Shown in pieces: positions 1 through 8,096 of a stretch of 20,933 nt of DNA. This stretch comes from Ruminococcaceae bacterium UBA1405 (GTDB taxonomy: Bacteria > Bacillota > Clostridia > Oscillospirales > Ruminococcaceae), in assembly GCA_002305685.1 (NCBI GenBank), contig DBQB01000049.1, positions 1 to 20,933 on the forward strand. Direction: 5' to 3'. Numbering within the stretch: the first letter of the stretch is position 1; each line of letters opens with the position of its first letter. The notes beneath the pieces were generated by a model that saw only the letters and a program-made list of their open reading frames with translations, was not told the origin of the DNA and searched no databases. The position numbers and the translations under genes are program-made.

Positions 1-9
1 TAACTTTTT

Positions 10-38
10 GGGGTCACTTCAGCATCGTCCCCTTTTTT
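10..38 (+). terminator. Weak candidate terminator for a gene left of the window
   Basis: GGGG at 10-13 can pair with CCCC at 29-32, with AC/GT as a possible inner extension, and six T follow at 33-38. The orientation fits a plus-strand gene ending before the window. The stem is short, so this is tentative. The minus strand has no T run after the stem, so this would not terminate the sulfatase gene. Confidence 0.35.
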
Positions 39-49
39 GTTGGTGTTTC

Positions 50-1405
50 TTATTCGTGGAAATCTTCCGGTTTCATGGGAAGGATGGTAGCCTGCGGTTC
101 TCCCGCTTTCTCCATATATCCCAGCAAAATCTCCCTGAGTTCCCCCCGCACCTGGGCATAGGCCGGATCGGCCGCCAGGTTGTGCCGTTCATGGGGATCG
201 GCCTGCAAATCATAGAGGAAATCTTCCACATAGACGTCGCTGTAGGGGGCATCGATATCAAACTCGGGAGCCTTGACACAATATTTCCAGCGGCTGGTAC
301 GGACGGTACGGGCGGTCTGCGCCTCGCTGATCTGGGCGTAGATGGACCTGGGCCAATCCTTGGCTTCCCCTTTGACCAGCGGGATCATAGAACGGCCTTG
401 ATACTGCTGGGGAATGGCAATCCCTGCACAATCCAGCAGTGTTGGAGGCACGTCAATCAGGCTTACCAGATCTTCCACCACATGGCCGCCCTGGAAAGGA
501 CCGCCCCAGGCGATCATCGGCAGACGCAGACATCCGTCGTGGCAGGCTCTCTTATACTCCGCGTTTCTGGTCTTAAAATGGCTGCCATGGTCGCAGGTAT
601 AGATCAGTATGGTGTTATCCGCGATTCCATAGGCCTCCAGCGTCTCCATCAGACGCCCTACATTGTAATCGATGCTGTTGCAGGCTCCCAGATAATCGGG
701 ATAGTTCTCCCGCCAATCTCCCTGGGTGCCCACCAAATCTCCGGGAACGTCATAGTTGGCAAACTTTTTCTTGCTGCCGTCCGGGCCCTCATAGACGCCC
801 CTATCGTTTTGATGGTGCGGATCCAGCTGGGAGACAAACAGGAAGAAGGGCTGATCGGTCCCCTCCTGTTTCTGTTTTTCCATATGGCGATGGATAAAAT
901 CGATGGCATAATTGTTGATGGCGTCCACCCGGTATCCCACAAAATCATGGCGTTTCATATCCCCGTCAAAGAGATAGCCGTTGTATCCGTGGGACGTCCA
1001 TTCCAGCGCATCCGCCACCATCCAGTCCTGATAGCCGCCCCGGCGCTCCGGGGGAACCGCCTCGGTGCGGTAAGAGCTTCCCTTACAGGAAGCCAGGTGC
1101 CATTTCCCCACATAAGCTGTCTGATAGCCGCTTTCGTTGAACTTGCGGGCCAATACATCCGGCATCCCTTCGGGCAGGATATGGTGATTGGCATGACAAT
1201 TTACCTGGGTGGCATACAGCCCGCTCTGAATACAGGCGCGGGCAGGTCCGCACACCGGCTGACAGGTAAAGGCATATTCAAACCGGGTGCCTTCCGCCGC
1301 CAGGCGGTCCAGATTGGGGGTCACCGGCAGCCGCTGCCCGTAACAGCCCATGGTGTCCCACCGCTGCTGATCCGAGAAATAAAAGATGATATTGGGTCTT
1401 GACAT
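50..1405 (-). CDS. Sulfatase (arylsulfatase/alkaline phosphatase superfamily), cysteine type
   Basis: This 451-residue protein is predicted to hydrolyse a sulfate ester, but the sequence does not identify the substrate. The N-terminus has the metal-binding segment with D12-Q13 (IIFYFSDQQ). C52-G53-P54-A55-R56 matches the sulfatase signature CxPxR, in which the Cys must be converted to formylglycine. GKWHL at 100-104 and D272-H273 fit the second metal/substrate cluster. Length is normal for a full single-domain sulfatase. No signal peptide is visible, so it is probably cytoplasmic. The start is fixed by AAGGAGGAG at 1411-1419. It stands alone: no anaerobic sulfatase-maturing enzyme, sugar transporter or glycosidase is in the window, so the maturase must be encoded elsewhere if this enzyme is active. 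In gut bacteria such enzymes often act on sulfated glycans, but that is only inference here. Confidence 0.9.
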   Translation of the reverse strand: MSRPNIIFYFSDQQRWDTMGCYGQRLPVTPNLDRLAAEGTRFEYAFTCQPVCGPARACIQSGLYATQVNCHANHHILPEGMPDVLARKFNESGYQTAYVGKWHLASCKGSSYRTEAVPPERRGGYQDWMVADALEWTSHGYNGYLFDGDMKRHDFVGYRVDAINNYAIDFIHRHMEKQKQEGTDQPFFLFVSQLDPHHQNDRGVYEGPDGSKKKFANYDVPGDLVGTQGDWRENYPDYLGACNSIDYNVGRLMETLEAYGIADNTILIYTCDHGSHFKTRNAEYKRACHDGCLRLPMIAWGGPFQGGHVVEDLVSLIDVPPTLLDCAGIAIPQQYQGRSMIPLVKGEAKDWPRSIYAQISEAQTARTVRTSRWKYCVKAPEFDIDAPYSDVYVEDFLYDLQADPHERHNLAADPAYAQVRGELREILLGYMEKAGEPQATILPMKPEDFHE

Positions 1406-1574
1406 AAAGACTCCTCCTTCGCTGCATTATGCTGGATAAAACCGCAAACATCCTATGCGCGCGGTTTTGGGAGGGATCGGAAACCGGTTCGGGCGCCATA
1501 CCCCCTTGTCTCCTCCCACTTTGCCCGGAATCAAATCGCAAATGCAAAGTCATATTCATACATTTTATAAATTA

Positions 1575-1603
1575 AGTATAACCGCCGGAGAAGGTAAAAG
1601 CAA
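1575..1603 (-). promoter_or_regulatory. Sigma-A-like promoter for the sulfatase gene
   Basis: On the minus strand, TTGCTT (1598-1603) and TATACT (1575-1580) are 17 bp apart. The -10 matches 5 of 6 consensus bases and the -35 only 3 of 6. It would give a leader of about 165 nt. The rest of the 392-base gap 1406-1797 holds this promoter and the divergent one at 1705-1733; I see no ORF or clear riboswitch in it. Confidence 0.5.
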
Positions 1604-1704
1604 TCGCTTTCTTTTGCAGTTTTTGTATTCTTTTCCTACTGTATTTCCTCCAGCGCTGGGCAACACCTATTGTACAGCGATTTCCAGACCATACAAACTG
1701 ATAC

Positions 1705-1733
1705 AAGACAGGAATTGGGGGACGTGATACAAT
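1705..1733 (+). promoter_or_regulatory. Extended -10 promoter for the CARF nuclease gene
   Basis: The -10 is TACAAT (1728-1733), preceded by TG one base upstream (extended -10). Seventeen bp upstream is AAGACA (1705-1710), a 4 of 6 match to the -35 consensus. The 5' leader would be about 60 nt. GAGGGG (1784-1789) is the ribosome binding site, eight bases before the ATG at 1798. Confidence 0.55.
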
Positions 1734-1797
1734 AGAAACAGAACCATCATTCATGATCGACGGCCCAACGGCACAAAAATTATGAGGGGACTTTGCT

Positions 1798-2973
1798 ATG
1801 AAGACATTGATAGAGTTATACGATTCCAAAAATACCATCGACAACATTCTGGCAAGCTATATTTTTCAGCCGGATCAGGTGGTCTTTCTCTGCGACGGAT
1901 CCCCTAAAAATTTGGCCGGCGTGAAAGAGCTTCAGTGGGCTTTCAAGGAAAAGTTCCCTCAGATGGCTTTCTCTTACACCTTCCTGCGCAACAGCCAGCA
2001 GGTTCCCCAGGTCTGTGAGCGGTTGATCTCCCTTTACCCCGACCCGGTTTTTGACCTGACCGGAGGAAGGGATTCCATCAGCTTTGCGGTGGCTCAGTTT
2101 TGCCATCAGCGGGTTCGTCCCTGTATCTGTATCGATTGGCAGGAAAAGGAGATTCTCTGTTCGGAAGCCGCCCAGGAGTACAAGGATTCCTTTTTTATGC
2201 CTCAGCTGACCATCAACGATATTTTGCGGGCCAACGGCGCAACCGCCTGCCGCAGTATGCATCAAACTCCATCCAAAGAGCGGTACAACGCCTTGACGGA
2301 ATTTTTTGAGGAAACGCTGCGCCGTCCCAGGGAATGGCACTCCTTCTGCCGGTATCTGCAGCAAACCGCAGCGCAGGCGCAGCGGGAAGGCCATCCCCTC
2401 ACCATCCAGGGCAACGGCGTCATCTATGAGCGGGGCGGCAAGATGCTCCAGTGCCATCCGGATTTTGCCCGCCTGGCGCTAAAGCTGGGATTTTTCACCC
2501 AGTTGGAGATGAAAAAGACCCAGGTCTCCCTCACCTTTGCCGATGAGACGATGCTGCGATACCTCACTTCCCAGGGGACCTGGCTGGAGCTTTACGTCTA
2601 TATCATCGCCAAACAGTCCGGAAGGTTCCACGACTGCCAGATGAGCGTGGTCATCGACTGGGACGGCGTCTTTCAAAAGCGGGACAATGTGGTCAACGAA
2701 ATCGACGTCATGCTGATGCGGGGGATCCGGCCGGTGTTCATCTCCTGCAAAACCTCCGTTCCCACCACCGAAAACCTCAACGAGATTGAGCTTTACGCCA
2801 AAAAGTTGGGAGGAAGCCAGGCGGTGGCCATGCTGGTGACCACCACCGACGTACAGAAAGAAGCGCCCATCGTCGCAGAGCGGGCGGAGGAGCTGGATGT
2901 AATTTTGGTGGAACGGGACCAGTTGTTGGAGAAAAACGGGCTGCTTCACCTGATGGAACGGATTCGCGGATAA
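1798..2973 (+). CDS. Orphan Card1/Can2-like protein: CARF domain plus PD-(D/E)xK nuclease (DUF1887)
   Basis: This 391-residue protein has the layout of Card1-type effectors. Residues 1-140 form a Rossmann-like CARF region whose conserved glycine turn is F-D-L-T88-G89-G90-R-D; in type III CRISPR effectors this element binds a cyclic oligoadenylate. A linker follows, then a nuclease domain at about 240-391 with E264 (TWLELYVY), N-E301-I-D303 and I-S316-C317-K318-T. Characterised Card1 enzymes have D...ExK, so S316 stands where a catalytic Glu is expected. No Cas gene, cyclase or CRISPR array is in the window, and the gene sits directly before the heat-shock operon with no terminator between. 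The family call is firm. Ligand, nuclease activity and any defence role are inference. I recall similar chromosomal orphans in Clostridia, but could not check this. Confidence 0.85.
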   Translation: MKTLIELYDSKNTIDNILASYIFQPDQVVFLCDGSPKNLAGVKELQWAFKEKFPQMAFSYTFLRNSQQVPQVCERLISLYPDPVFDLTGGRDSISFAVAQFCHQRVRPCICIDWQEKEILCSEAAQEYKDSFFMPQLTINDILRANGATACRSMHQTPSKERYNALTEFFEETLRRPREWHSFCRYLQQTAAQAQREGHPLTIQGNGVIYERGGKMLQCHPDFARLALKLGFFTQLEMKKTQVSLTFADETMLRYLTSQGTWLELYVYIIAKQSGRFHDCQMSVVIDWDGVFQKRDNVVNEIDVMLMRGIRPVFISCKTSVPTTENLNEIELYAKKLGGSQAVAMLVTTTDVQKEAPIVAERAEELDVILVERDQLLEKNGLLHLMERIRG

Positions 2974-3044
2974 CCTTCGGGGCCAACGGCGCGTTCCAAG
3001 TTGCGTACAAATCTTGAATCTCTGTTAAAAAATTGTAAACCCTA

Positions 3045-3073
3045 TTGACAAAACGGTTGGAGCATGGTAAAGT
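3045..3073 (+). promoter_or_regulatory. Sigma-A promoter of the hrcA-grpE-dnaK-dnaJ operon
   Basis: A perfect TTGACA (3045-3050) is separated by 17 bp from TAAAGT (3068-3073). The predicted transcription start falls inside the CIRCE element just downstream, the usual arrangement for HrcA repression. Confidence 0.85.
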
Positions 3074-3077
3074 TGTG

Positions 3078-3104
3078 TTAGCACTCAGGAACAATGAGTG
3101 CTAA
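3078..3104 (+). promoter_or_regulatory. CIRCE operator (HrcA binding site)
   Basis: This is a perfect match to the CIRCE consensus: TTAGCACTC (3078-3086), nine-base spacer (3087-3095), GAGTGCTAA (3096-3104). It overlaps the predicted transcription start. The operon is therefore expected to be repressed by its own first product, HrcA, and released on heat shock when GroEL is occupied. No second CIRCE is present before grpE, dnaK or dnaJ. Confidence 0.97.
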
Positions 3105-3146
3105 AAGAAATGATAAGTCCGATCGCTCTTTAAAGAAGGTGATAGA

Positions 3147-4220
3147 ATGGAGCTGGATCAGCGCAAGTTGAAGATTCTCAGTGCCATCACTGAGACCTAC
3201 ATCCGGACCGGTGAACCGGTGGGCTCCAAACTGCTTTCTTTTTATCCCGATATTCGGGTCTCCCCCGCCACCATCCGAAACGATATGGCGGTGTTGTTTG
3301 AGAAAGGGCTTTTGGAACAGCCTCATACCTCCGCCGGTCGGATTCCTTCCCATCTGGGATACCGGGTGTATATCGACGAGCTGATGCGGTGTTCTCCTCT
3401 GAACGCTGAGGAGCGCTCCCAGATCGACGCGCTGTTTAACATCAAATATCCCGATCCGGACCGGTTGTTGGCGGACGCCGCCAAGGCGCTGGCGGATTAT
3501 ACCGGATGCGCCACCATCTCCACCTCCATCGTGCAGGAAAACGTCAAGGTGCGAAAGGTAGAGATTGTGGAAGCCGGTACCCGCACCATGGTCATCCTGC
3601 TGATGGCTTCCAACGGCGTAATCCGCAACAAGGTTTGCCATGTGGATTTTGCGGTAACCCCGGAGATCATCGCTTTCTTCCACAAATTCGCCAACGGCTG
3701 GCTGGCAGGGAAATCCATCAGCCAGATCAGTTCCGCCTATATCGGCTCGGTGGCGGTGGCACTGGGAGAATATTCCCGAATCTTCACCCCCGTGCTGGGC
3801 GCCATCTTTGAGCTTTGCCGCGAGGTAAACGAGGGAAGCTACTATGTCAACGGTTTTACCAACCTGCTATCCTACCCCGAGCTTCGGGAGGGGGCTCATG
3901 AGCTGTTTACCTTCCTGGAAAATCGGGAACAGGTTACCCGGATGCTCTCCCTCACCCAACAGCATACCACCGTCATTGTCGGAAGGGAAAACCCCAATCA
4001 GGAACTAACCAGCGCTTCGGTGGTGGTCTCCCGATACGACATCGGCAGGGATGTGGGCAGCGGTATCATTGCACTGGTTGGTCCCGTTCGGCTCAACTAC
4101 GCCAAACTGATTCCCCATCTGGAGTACTTTGCTCAGACCATGGGGAAACTGTTATCGGAAACGGTGGAACAGGACCCTCAGGATGAAAGCGGCCTGTCCG
4201 CCGAATATGGATTAAGATAA
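3147..4220 (+). CDS. hrcA: Heat-inducible transcription repressor HrcA
   Basis: HrcA binds CIRCE operators and represses class I heat-shock genes; its folding depends on GroEL. This 357-residue protein starts with the typical winged-helix region (MELDQRKLKILSAITETYI, then the GEPVGSKLL and SPATIRNDM helices). The dimerisation/GAF-like domain follows, and the C-terminal part has the family pattern GRENPNQELTSASVVVSRY and GIIALVGPVRLNYAKLIPHLEY. Length is close to the usual 340-350. The ribosome binding site GAAGGTGAT lies just before the ATG. It is the first gene of a four-gene operon, 43 nt after the CIRCE element, so it represses itself. The call is secure. Confidence 0.97.
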   Translation: MELDQRKLKILSAITETYIRTGEPVGSKLLSFYPDIRVSPATIRNDMAVLFEKGLLEQPHTSAGRIPSHLGYRVYIDELMRCSPLNAEERSQIDALFNIKYPDPDRLLADAAKALADYTGCATISTSIVQENVKVRKVEIVEAGTRTMVILLMASNGVIRNKVCHVDFAVTPEIIAFFHKFANGWLAGKSISQISSAYIGSVAVALGEYSRIFTPVLGAIFELCREVNEGSYYVNGFTNLLSYPELREGAHELFTFLENREQVTRMLSLTQQHTTVIVGRENPNQELTSASVVVSRYDIGRDVGSGIIALVGPVRLNYAKLIPHLEYFAQTMGKLLSETVEQDPQDESGLSAEYGLR

Positions 4221-4243
4221 AATACGGAAAGGGGATCAAAGCT

Positions 4244-4804
4244 GTGGATCATACCGAGGAAAACAAGCAGCCTGAAATGGAACAGACCCAGACGACAGAA
4301 GAACCGGGTTCTTCCCCGGATACAAAGGAAGAGACCGCTGAGCAGCAATCCGCCCAGCAGGAGCTGTCCGAACTGGAAAAATTGCAGCAGGATTTCGCCG
4401 CCCTCAACGACCGTTACCTTCGTCTGATGGCAGAATACGATAACTTCCGCAAACGTTCCCAGCGGGAAAAGGATAACATCTTCCCCGACGCGGTGGCTTC
4501 CACCGTGGGGAAATTTCTTCCGGTACTGGATAACTTTGAGCGGGCTTTCGCCTACGAGACCCAGGATTTGGAATACAAAAAAGGCATAGATCTCATCTAT
4601 ACCGCCTTCCTGGACACCCTGAAAAAGCTCAATGTGGAATCCTTCGCCCAGGTGGGCGATCCGTTCCAGCCGGAACTGCACAACGCAGTGATGCACATTG
4701 AGGATGAAAACCTAGGGGAGAATGTGATCTCCCAGGTGTTCCAGAAAGGTTATAAAATCGGTGATAAGGTCGTTCGCCACGCCATGGTTCAGGTTGCGAA
4801 CTGA
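4244..4804 (+). CDS. grpE: GrpE, nucleotide exchange factor for DnaK
   Basis: GrpE releases ADP from DnaK and acts as a thermosensor in the DnaK-DnaJ-GrpE cycle. The 186-residue protein has a disordered Glu/Gln-rich N-terminus (residues 1-45), a long dimerisation helix (SELEKLQQDFAALNDRYLRL), the AEYDNFRKRSQREK core, and the C-terminal beta domain ending in GYKIGDKVVRHAMVQV, all typical. The GTG at 4244 is chosen as start because GGAAAGGGGATC lies about eight bases upstream and no ATG is well placed. It follows hrcA by 23 nt and precedes dnaK by 63 nt, as in the standard Firmicute order. Confidence 0.96.
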   Translation: MDHTEENKQPEMEQTQTTEEPGSSPDTKEETAEQQSAQQELSELEKLQQDFAALNDRYLRLMAEYDNFRKRSQREKDNIFPDAVASTVGKFLPVLDNFERAFAYETQDLEYKKGIDLIYTAFLDTLKKLNVESFAQVGDPFQPELHNAVMHIEDENLGENVISQVFQKGYKIGDKVVRHAMVQVAN

Positions 4805-4867
4805 TCTTACTAAATATAGATTCTAACACAAACATTTTGATAAAGAAGATACTGGAGGGTATTTATT

Positions 4868-6718
4868 ATGGGAAAAATCATTGGTATTGATCTTGGTACC
4901 ACCAACTCCTGCGTCGCCGTTATGGAAGGCGGCGAGCCTGTGGTAATCGCCAACGCGGAGGGTTCCAGAACAACCCCCTCTGTGGTGGCTTTCTCCAAAA
5001 CCGGCGAGCGTATCGTGGGCCAGGTTGCAAAACGTCAGGCCATCACCAATCCTGAGCGCACCATCATCTCCATCAAGCGCCATATGGGCAGCGACTACAA
5101 GGTGGAAATTGACGGCAAGAAATATACGCCTCAGGAAATTTCCGCAATGATTCTGCAAAAGATGAAATCCGAGGCGGAAGCCTATCTGGGCGAGACCGTC
5201 ACCGAGGCAGTTATCACCGTTCCCGCTTACTTCACCGACGCACAGCGCCAGGCCACCAAGGACGCCGGCAGAATCGCGGGGCTGGACGTCAAACGTATCA
5301 TCAACGAGCCCACCGCCGCCGCGCTGGCTTACGGTGTGGATAAAGAACAGGACCAGAAGGTTATGGTATACGACCTGGGCGGCGGTACCTTCGATGTCTC
5401 CATCATTGAGATGGGCGACGGCGTTCAGGAGGTTCTGGCTACCGCCGGTAACAACCACCTGGGCGGCGATGACTTCGACGAGAGAATCATCCAGTACCTT
5501 GCCTCCGAATTTAAGAAGGAAAACGGTATTGATCTGACCGGAGACAAGATGGCGATGCAGCGTCTGAAGGAAGCGGCTGAGAAGGCAAAGATCGAGCTGT
5601 CCGGTATGACCACCGCCAACATCAATCTGCCCTTCATCACTGCCGACGCCACCGGACCCAAACATCTGGATGTCACCCTGACCAGAGCCAAATTCAACGA
5701 GCTGACCCATGACCTGGTGGAAGCCACCATGGGCCCTGTCCGTCAGGCGCTCAGCGATTCCGGCCTGAAAGCCTCCGAGCTGGATAAGATCCTGCTGGTA
5801 GGCGGTTCCTCCAGAATCCCTGCGGTTCAGGATGCAGTCAAGGGTATCACCGGAAAAGATCCCTTCAAGGGCATCAACCCCGATGAATGCGTTGCCATCG
5901 GCGCTGCCATCCAGGGCGGTGTTCTGGGCGGCGACGTCAAGGGCATCCTGCTGCTGGATGTAACGCCTCTGTCCCTGGGCCTGGAGACCCTGGGCGGCGT
6001 ATTCACCAAGATCATCGAGCGCAACACCACCATCCCCACCAAGAAGTCCCAGATCTTCTCCACCGCCGCTGATGGCCAGACCTCTGTTGAGATCCATGTG
6101 CTGCAGGGCGAGCGTGAGATGGCTGCCGACAACAAGACTTTGGGTATGTTCCGTCTGGATGGTATCCCTGCCGCGCCCAGAGGCGTACCGCAGATTGAGG
6201 TTACCTTCGATATCGACGCCAACGGCATTGTCCATGTCTCCGCTAAGGATCTGGGCACCGGCAAGGAACAGAACATCACCATCACCTCCTCCACCAATAT
6301 GTCCAAGGACGATATTGAAAAGGCGGTCCGTGACGCCGAGCAGTTCGCCGCGGAGGATAAGAAGCGCCGTGAGGAGATCGACACCAGAAACAACGCCGAT
6401 CAGATGGTTTACCAGTGCGAAAAGACGCTGGGCGAGCTGGGCGATAAGGTTTCCGCTCAGGAAAAATCCGACGTGGAAGCCAAACTGAGCGACCTGAAGG
6501 AAGCCCTCAAGGGCACCGACATCGACGCCATCAAATCCAAACAGGAAGCGCTGCAGCAGGCGTTCTACGCCATCTCCGCAAAGGTGTATGAGGCTGCACA
6601 GCAGGCGCAGAACGCCCAGAATCAGGGCGGCGCTCAGCCCAATTCCGGCACGGCCAACGGCGCCGACTATGTGGACGCCGATTACGTGGATGCGGACGAC
6701 AACGGCGAAAACAAATAA
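4868..6718 (+). CDS. dnaK: Chaperone protein DnaK (Hsp70)
   Basis: This is an ATP-dependent cytosolic chaperone of 616 residues, normal for Gram-positive DnaK. Hsp70 signatures are all present: IGIDLGTTNSCVAV at the N-terminus, VYDLGGGTFDVSI, and LLVGGSSRIPAVQDAV. The interdomain linker and substrate domain follow (GILLLDVTPLSLGLETLGGV), then the helical lid. The C-terminus is a Gln/Asn/Gly-rich tail ending in a small internal repeat DYVDADYVDADD. GGAGGG (4854-4859) supports the ATG at 4868. Transcription comes from the CIRCE promoter. A strong hairpin follows the gene (see 6741-6772). Confidence 0.98.
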   Translation: MGKIIGIDLGTTNSCVAVMEGGEPVVIANAEGSRTTPSVVAFSKTGERIVGQVAKRQAITNPERTIISIKRHMGSDYKVEIDGKKYTPQEISAMILQKMKSEAEAYLGETVTEAVITVPAYFTDAQRQATKDAGRIAGLDVKRIINEPTAAALAYGVDKEQDQKVMVYDLGGGTFDVSIIEMGDGVQEVLATAGNNHLGGDDFDERIIQYLASEFKKENGIDLTGDKMAMQRLKEAAEKAKIELSGMTTANINLPFITADATGPKHLDVTLTRAKFNELTHDLVEATMGPVRQALSDSGLKASELDKILLVGGSSRIPAVQDAVKGITGKDPFKGINPDECVAIGAAIQGGVLGGDVKGILLLDVTPLSLGLETLGGVFTKIIERNTTIPTKKSQIFSTAADGQTSVEIHVLQGEREMAADNKTLGMFRLDGIPAAPRGVPQIEVTFDIDANGIVHVSAKDLGTGKEQNITITSSTNMSKDDIEKAVRDAEQFAAEDKKRREEIDTRNNADQMVYQCEKTLGELGDKVSAQEKSDVEAKLSDLKEALKGTDIDAIKSKQEALQQAFYAISAKVYEAAQQAQNAQNQGGAQPNSGTANGADYVDADYVDADDNGENK

Positions 6719-6740
6719 AAATCAACAACCATGCCAACCT

Positions 6741-6772
6741 GGGGAAGCCGTCGGGATCCGTTCGGTTTCCCC
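6741..6772 (+). other. Stable stem-loop between dnaK and dnaJ
   Basis: GGGGAAGCCG (6741-6750) pairs with CGGTTTCCCC (6763-6772), with one G-U wobble, and the inner CGG/CCG (6752-6754/6758-6760) can extend it. No T run follows, so it is not a classic terminator. It lies between the dnaK stop and the dnaJ ribosome binding site. It could protect the 3' end of a processed dnaK mRNA or reduce dnaJ expression. Confidence 0.6.
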
Positions 6773-6805
6773 ACTCTGGTGTGTGCTTAGATAGGGTGAT
6801 AGATA

Positions 6806-7987
6806 TTGGCAGAAAAACGCGATTACTATGAAGTGCTTGGGGTAGAAAAAGGGTGCTCCGAGGAGGAGCTGAAAAAAGCCTACCGTAAGCTGGCAAAGCA
6901 ATATCACCCCGACCTGCATCCCGACGATAAAACCGCGGCGGAAAAGTTTAAGGAGGTAGGCGAAGCCTACGAGGTGCTTTCCGATAAGGAGAAGCGGGCC
7001 CGGTATGACCAATTCGGTCACGCTGGCGTAGATCCCTCCTATGGAGCGGGAGCGGGCGGCGCCTACGGCGGCGGCTTTGGCGGCGGCGGTTTCGATATGG
7101 GGGATATCTTTGAAAGCTTCTTTGGCGGCAGCGGTTTCGGCGGCTTCGGCGGCTCTACCCGTACCCGCAACCCCAATGCGCCCATCCGGGGAAACGATAT
7201 TCAGGCACAGATTGTGCTGACCTTTATGGAGGCGGCCAAGGGCTGTCAAAAACAGATTACCATCCAGCGTTTGGAGCGGTGCTCCAGCTGTAACGGCTCC
7301 GGCGCCGCGCCGGGGACCACCACAGAAACCTGTTCCAGCTGTAACGGTACCGGACAGGTACGGGTACAGCAGCGTACGCCTTTCGGCGTAATTCAGTCCT
7401 CCCGCCCCTGCGACCGCTGCGGCGGCAAAGGCAAAATCATCAAGACCCCCTGCACCAGCTGCCGTGGATTGGGACGGGTGCGCCGTACCACTAAAGTGTC
7501 GGTCAACGTTCCCGCTGGTATCGACGATGGCCAAACCTTCGTCATGAGAGGTCAGGGCGATCACGGCGTCAACGGCGGTCCTGCCGGCGATCTCAACGTA
7601 ACGGTATCGGTGCGTCCCGATCCCATCTTTGAGCGGGACGGCTACGACGTATGGTGCGATGTTCCGGTTACCTTCGCCCAGGCGGTACTGGGAGACGAGC
7701 TGACGGTTCCCACCATCGACGGCAAGGTGAAGTATTCCATCCCCGAAGGGACACAGCCCGGCACCACCTTCCGGCTGCGCAACAAAGGCATCAACTATGT
7801 TAACGGGCGTGGACGGGGCGACCAATATGTGCGGGTGCTGGTTGAGGTTCCCAAAAACCTCAACGCCAAACAGAAGGATGCTCTCCGAGAGTTTGATAAG
7901 CTGGCCTCCGACCGCAACTATGAAAAGCGCAAGAGCTTCTTTGATAAACTCAAAGATCTAAAAAATATGAATCGGGATAATTCCTGA
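6806..7987 (+). CDS. dnaJ: Chaperone protein DnaJ (Hsp40, type I)
   Basis: DnaJ delivers unfolded proteins to DnaK and stimulates its ATPase. All type I elements are present in 393 residues. The J domain has H34-P35-D36. A Gly/Phe-rich linker spans about 71-118. Four CxxCxGxG zinc repeats have cysteine pairs at C159/C162, C176/C179, C202/C205 and C216/C219. The C-terminal substrate-binding domains follow. Translation starts at TTG 6806: AGGGTGAT lies just upstream and MAEKRDYYEVLG is the usual N-terminus. It is the last gene of the operon, closed by the terminator at 7999-8032. Confidence 0.97.
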   Translation: MAEKRDYYEVLGVEKGCSEEELKKAYRKLAKQYHPDLHPDDKTAAEKFKEVGEAYEVLSDKEKRARYDQFGHAGVDPSYGAGAGGAYGGGFGGGGFDMGDIFESFFGGSGFGGFGGSTRTRNPNAPIRGNDIQAQIVLTFMEAAKGCQKQITIQRLERCSSCNGSGAAPGTTTETCSSCNGTGQVRVQQRTPFGVIQSSRPCDRCGGKGKIIKTPCTSCRGLGRVRRTTKVSVNVPAGIDDGQTFVMRGQGDHGVNGGPAGDLNVTVSVRPDPIFERDGYDVWCDVPVTFAQAVLGDELTVPTIDGKVKYSIPEGTQPGTTFRLRNKGINYVNGRGRGDQYVRVLVEVPKNLNAKQKDALREFDKLASDRNYEKRKSFFDKLKDLKNMNRDNS

Positions 7988-7998
7988 TGAATGTTTTT

Positions 7999-8032
7999 CC
8001 CTGGAACCAAACACGGTTCCAGGGATTTTTTT
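7999..8032 (+). terminator. Terminator of the dnaK operon
   Basis: A perfect 10-bp stem, CCCTGGAACC (7999-8008) with GGTTCCAGGG (8015-8024), has loop AAACAC and is followed by A and seven T (8026-8032). It is 11 nt after the dnaJ stop. Confidence 0.95.
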
Positions 8033-8096
8033 GAGCAGAACCCGGATTTTCACCCAAAAGCCACGGAATATTCATCTGTTCATCACCAAAGGCCAG

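Noticed and set aside
1760..2990. Near-identical short motifs GGCCCAACGGC (1762-1772) and GGCCAACGGC (2981-2990) flanking the CARF gene, possibly target-site repeats
   Set aside because: Only about ten bases and differing by one base; no mobile-element ends or transposase. Chance is sufficient.
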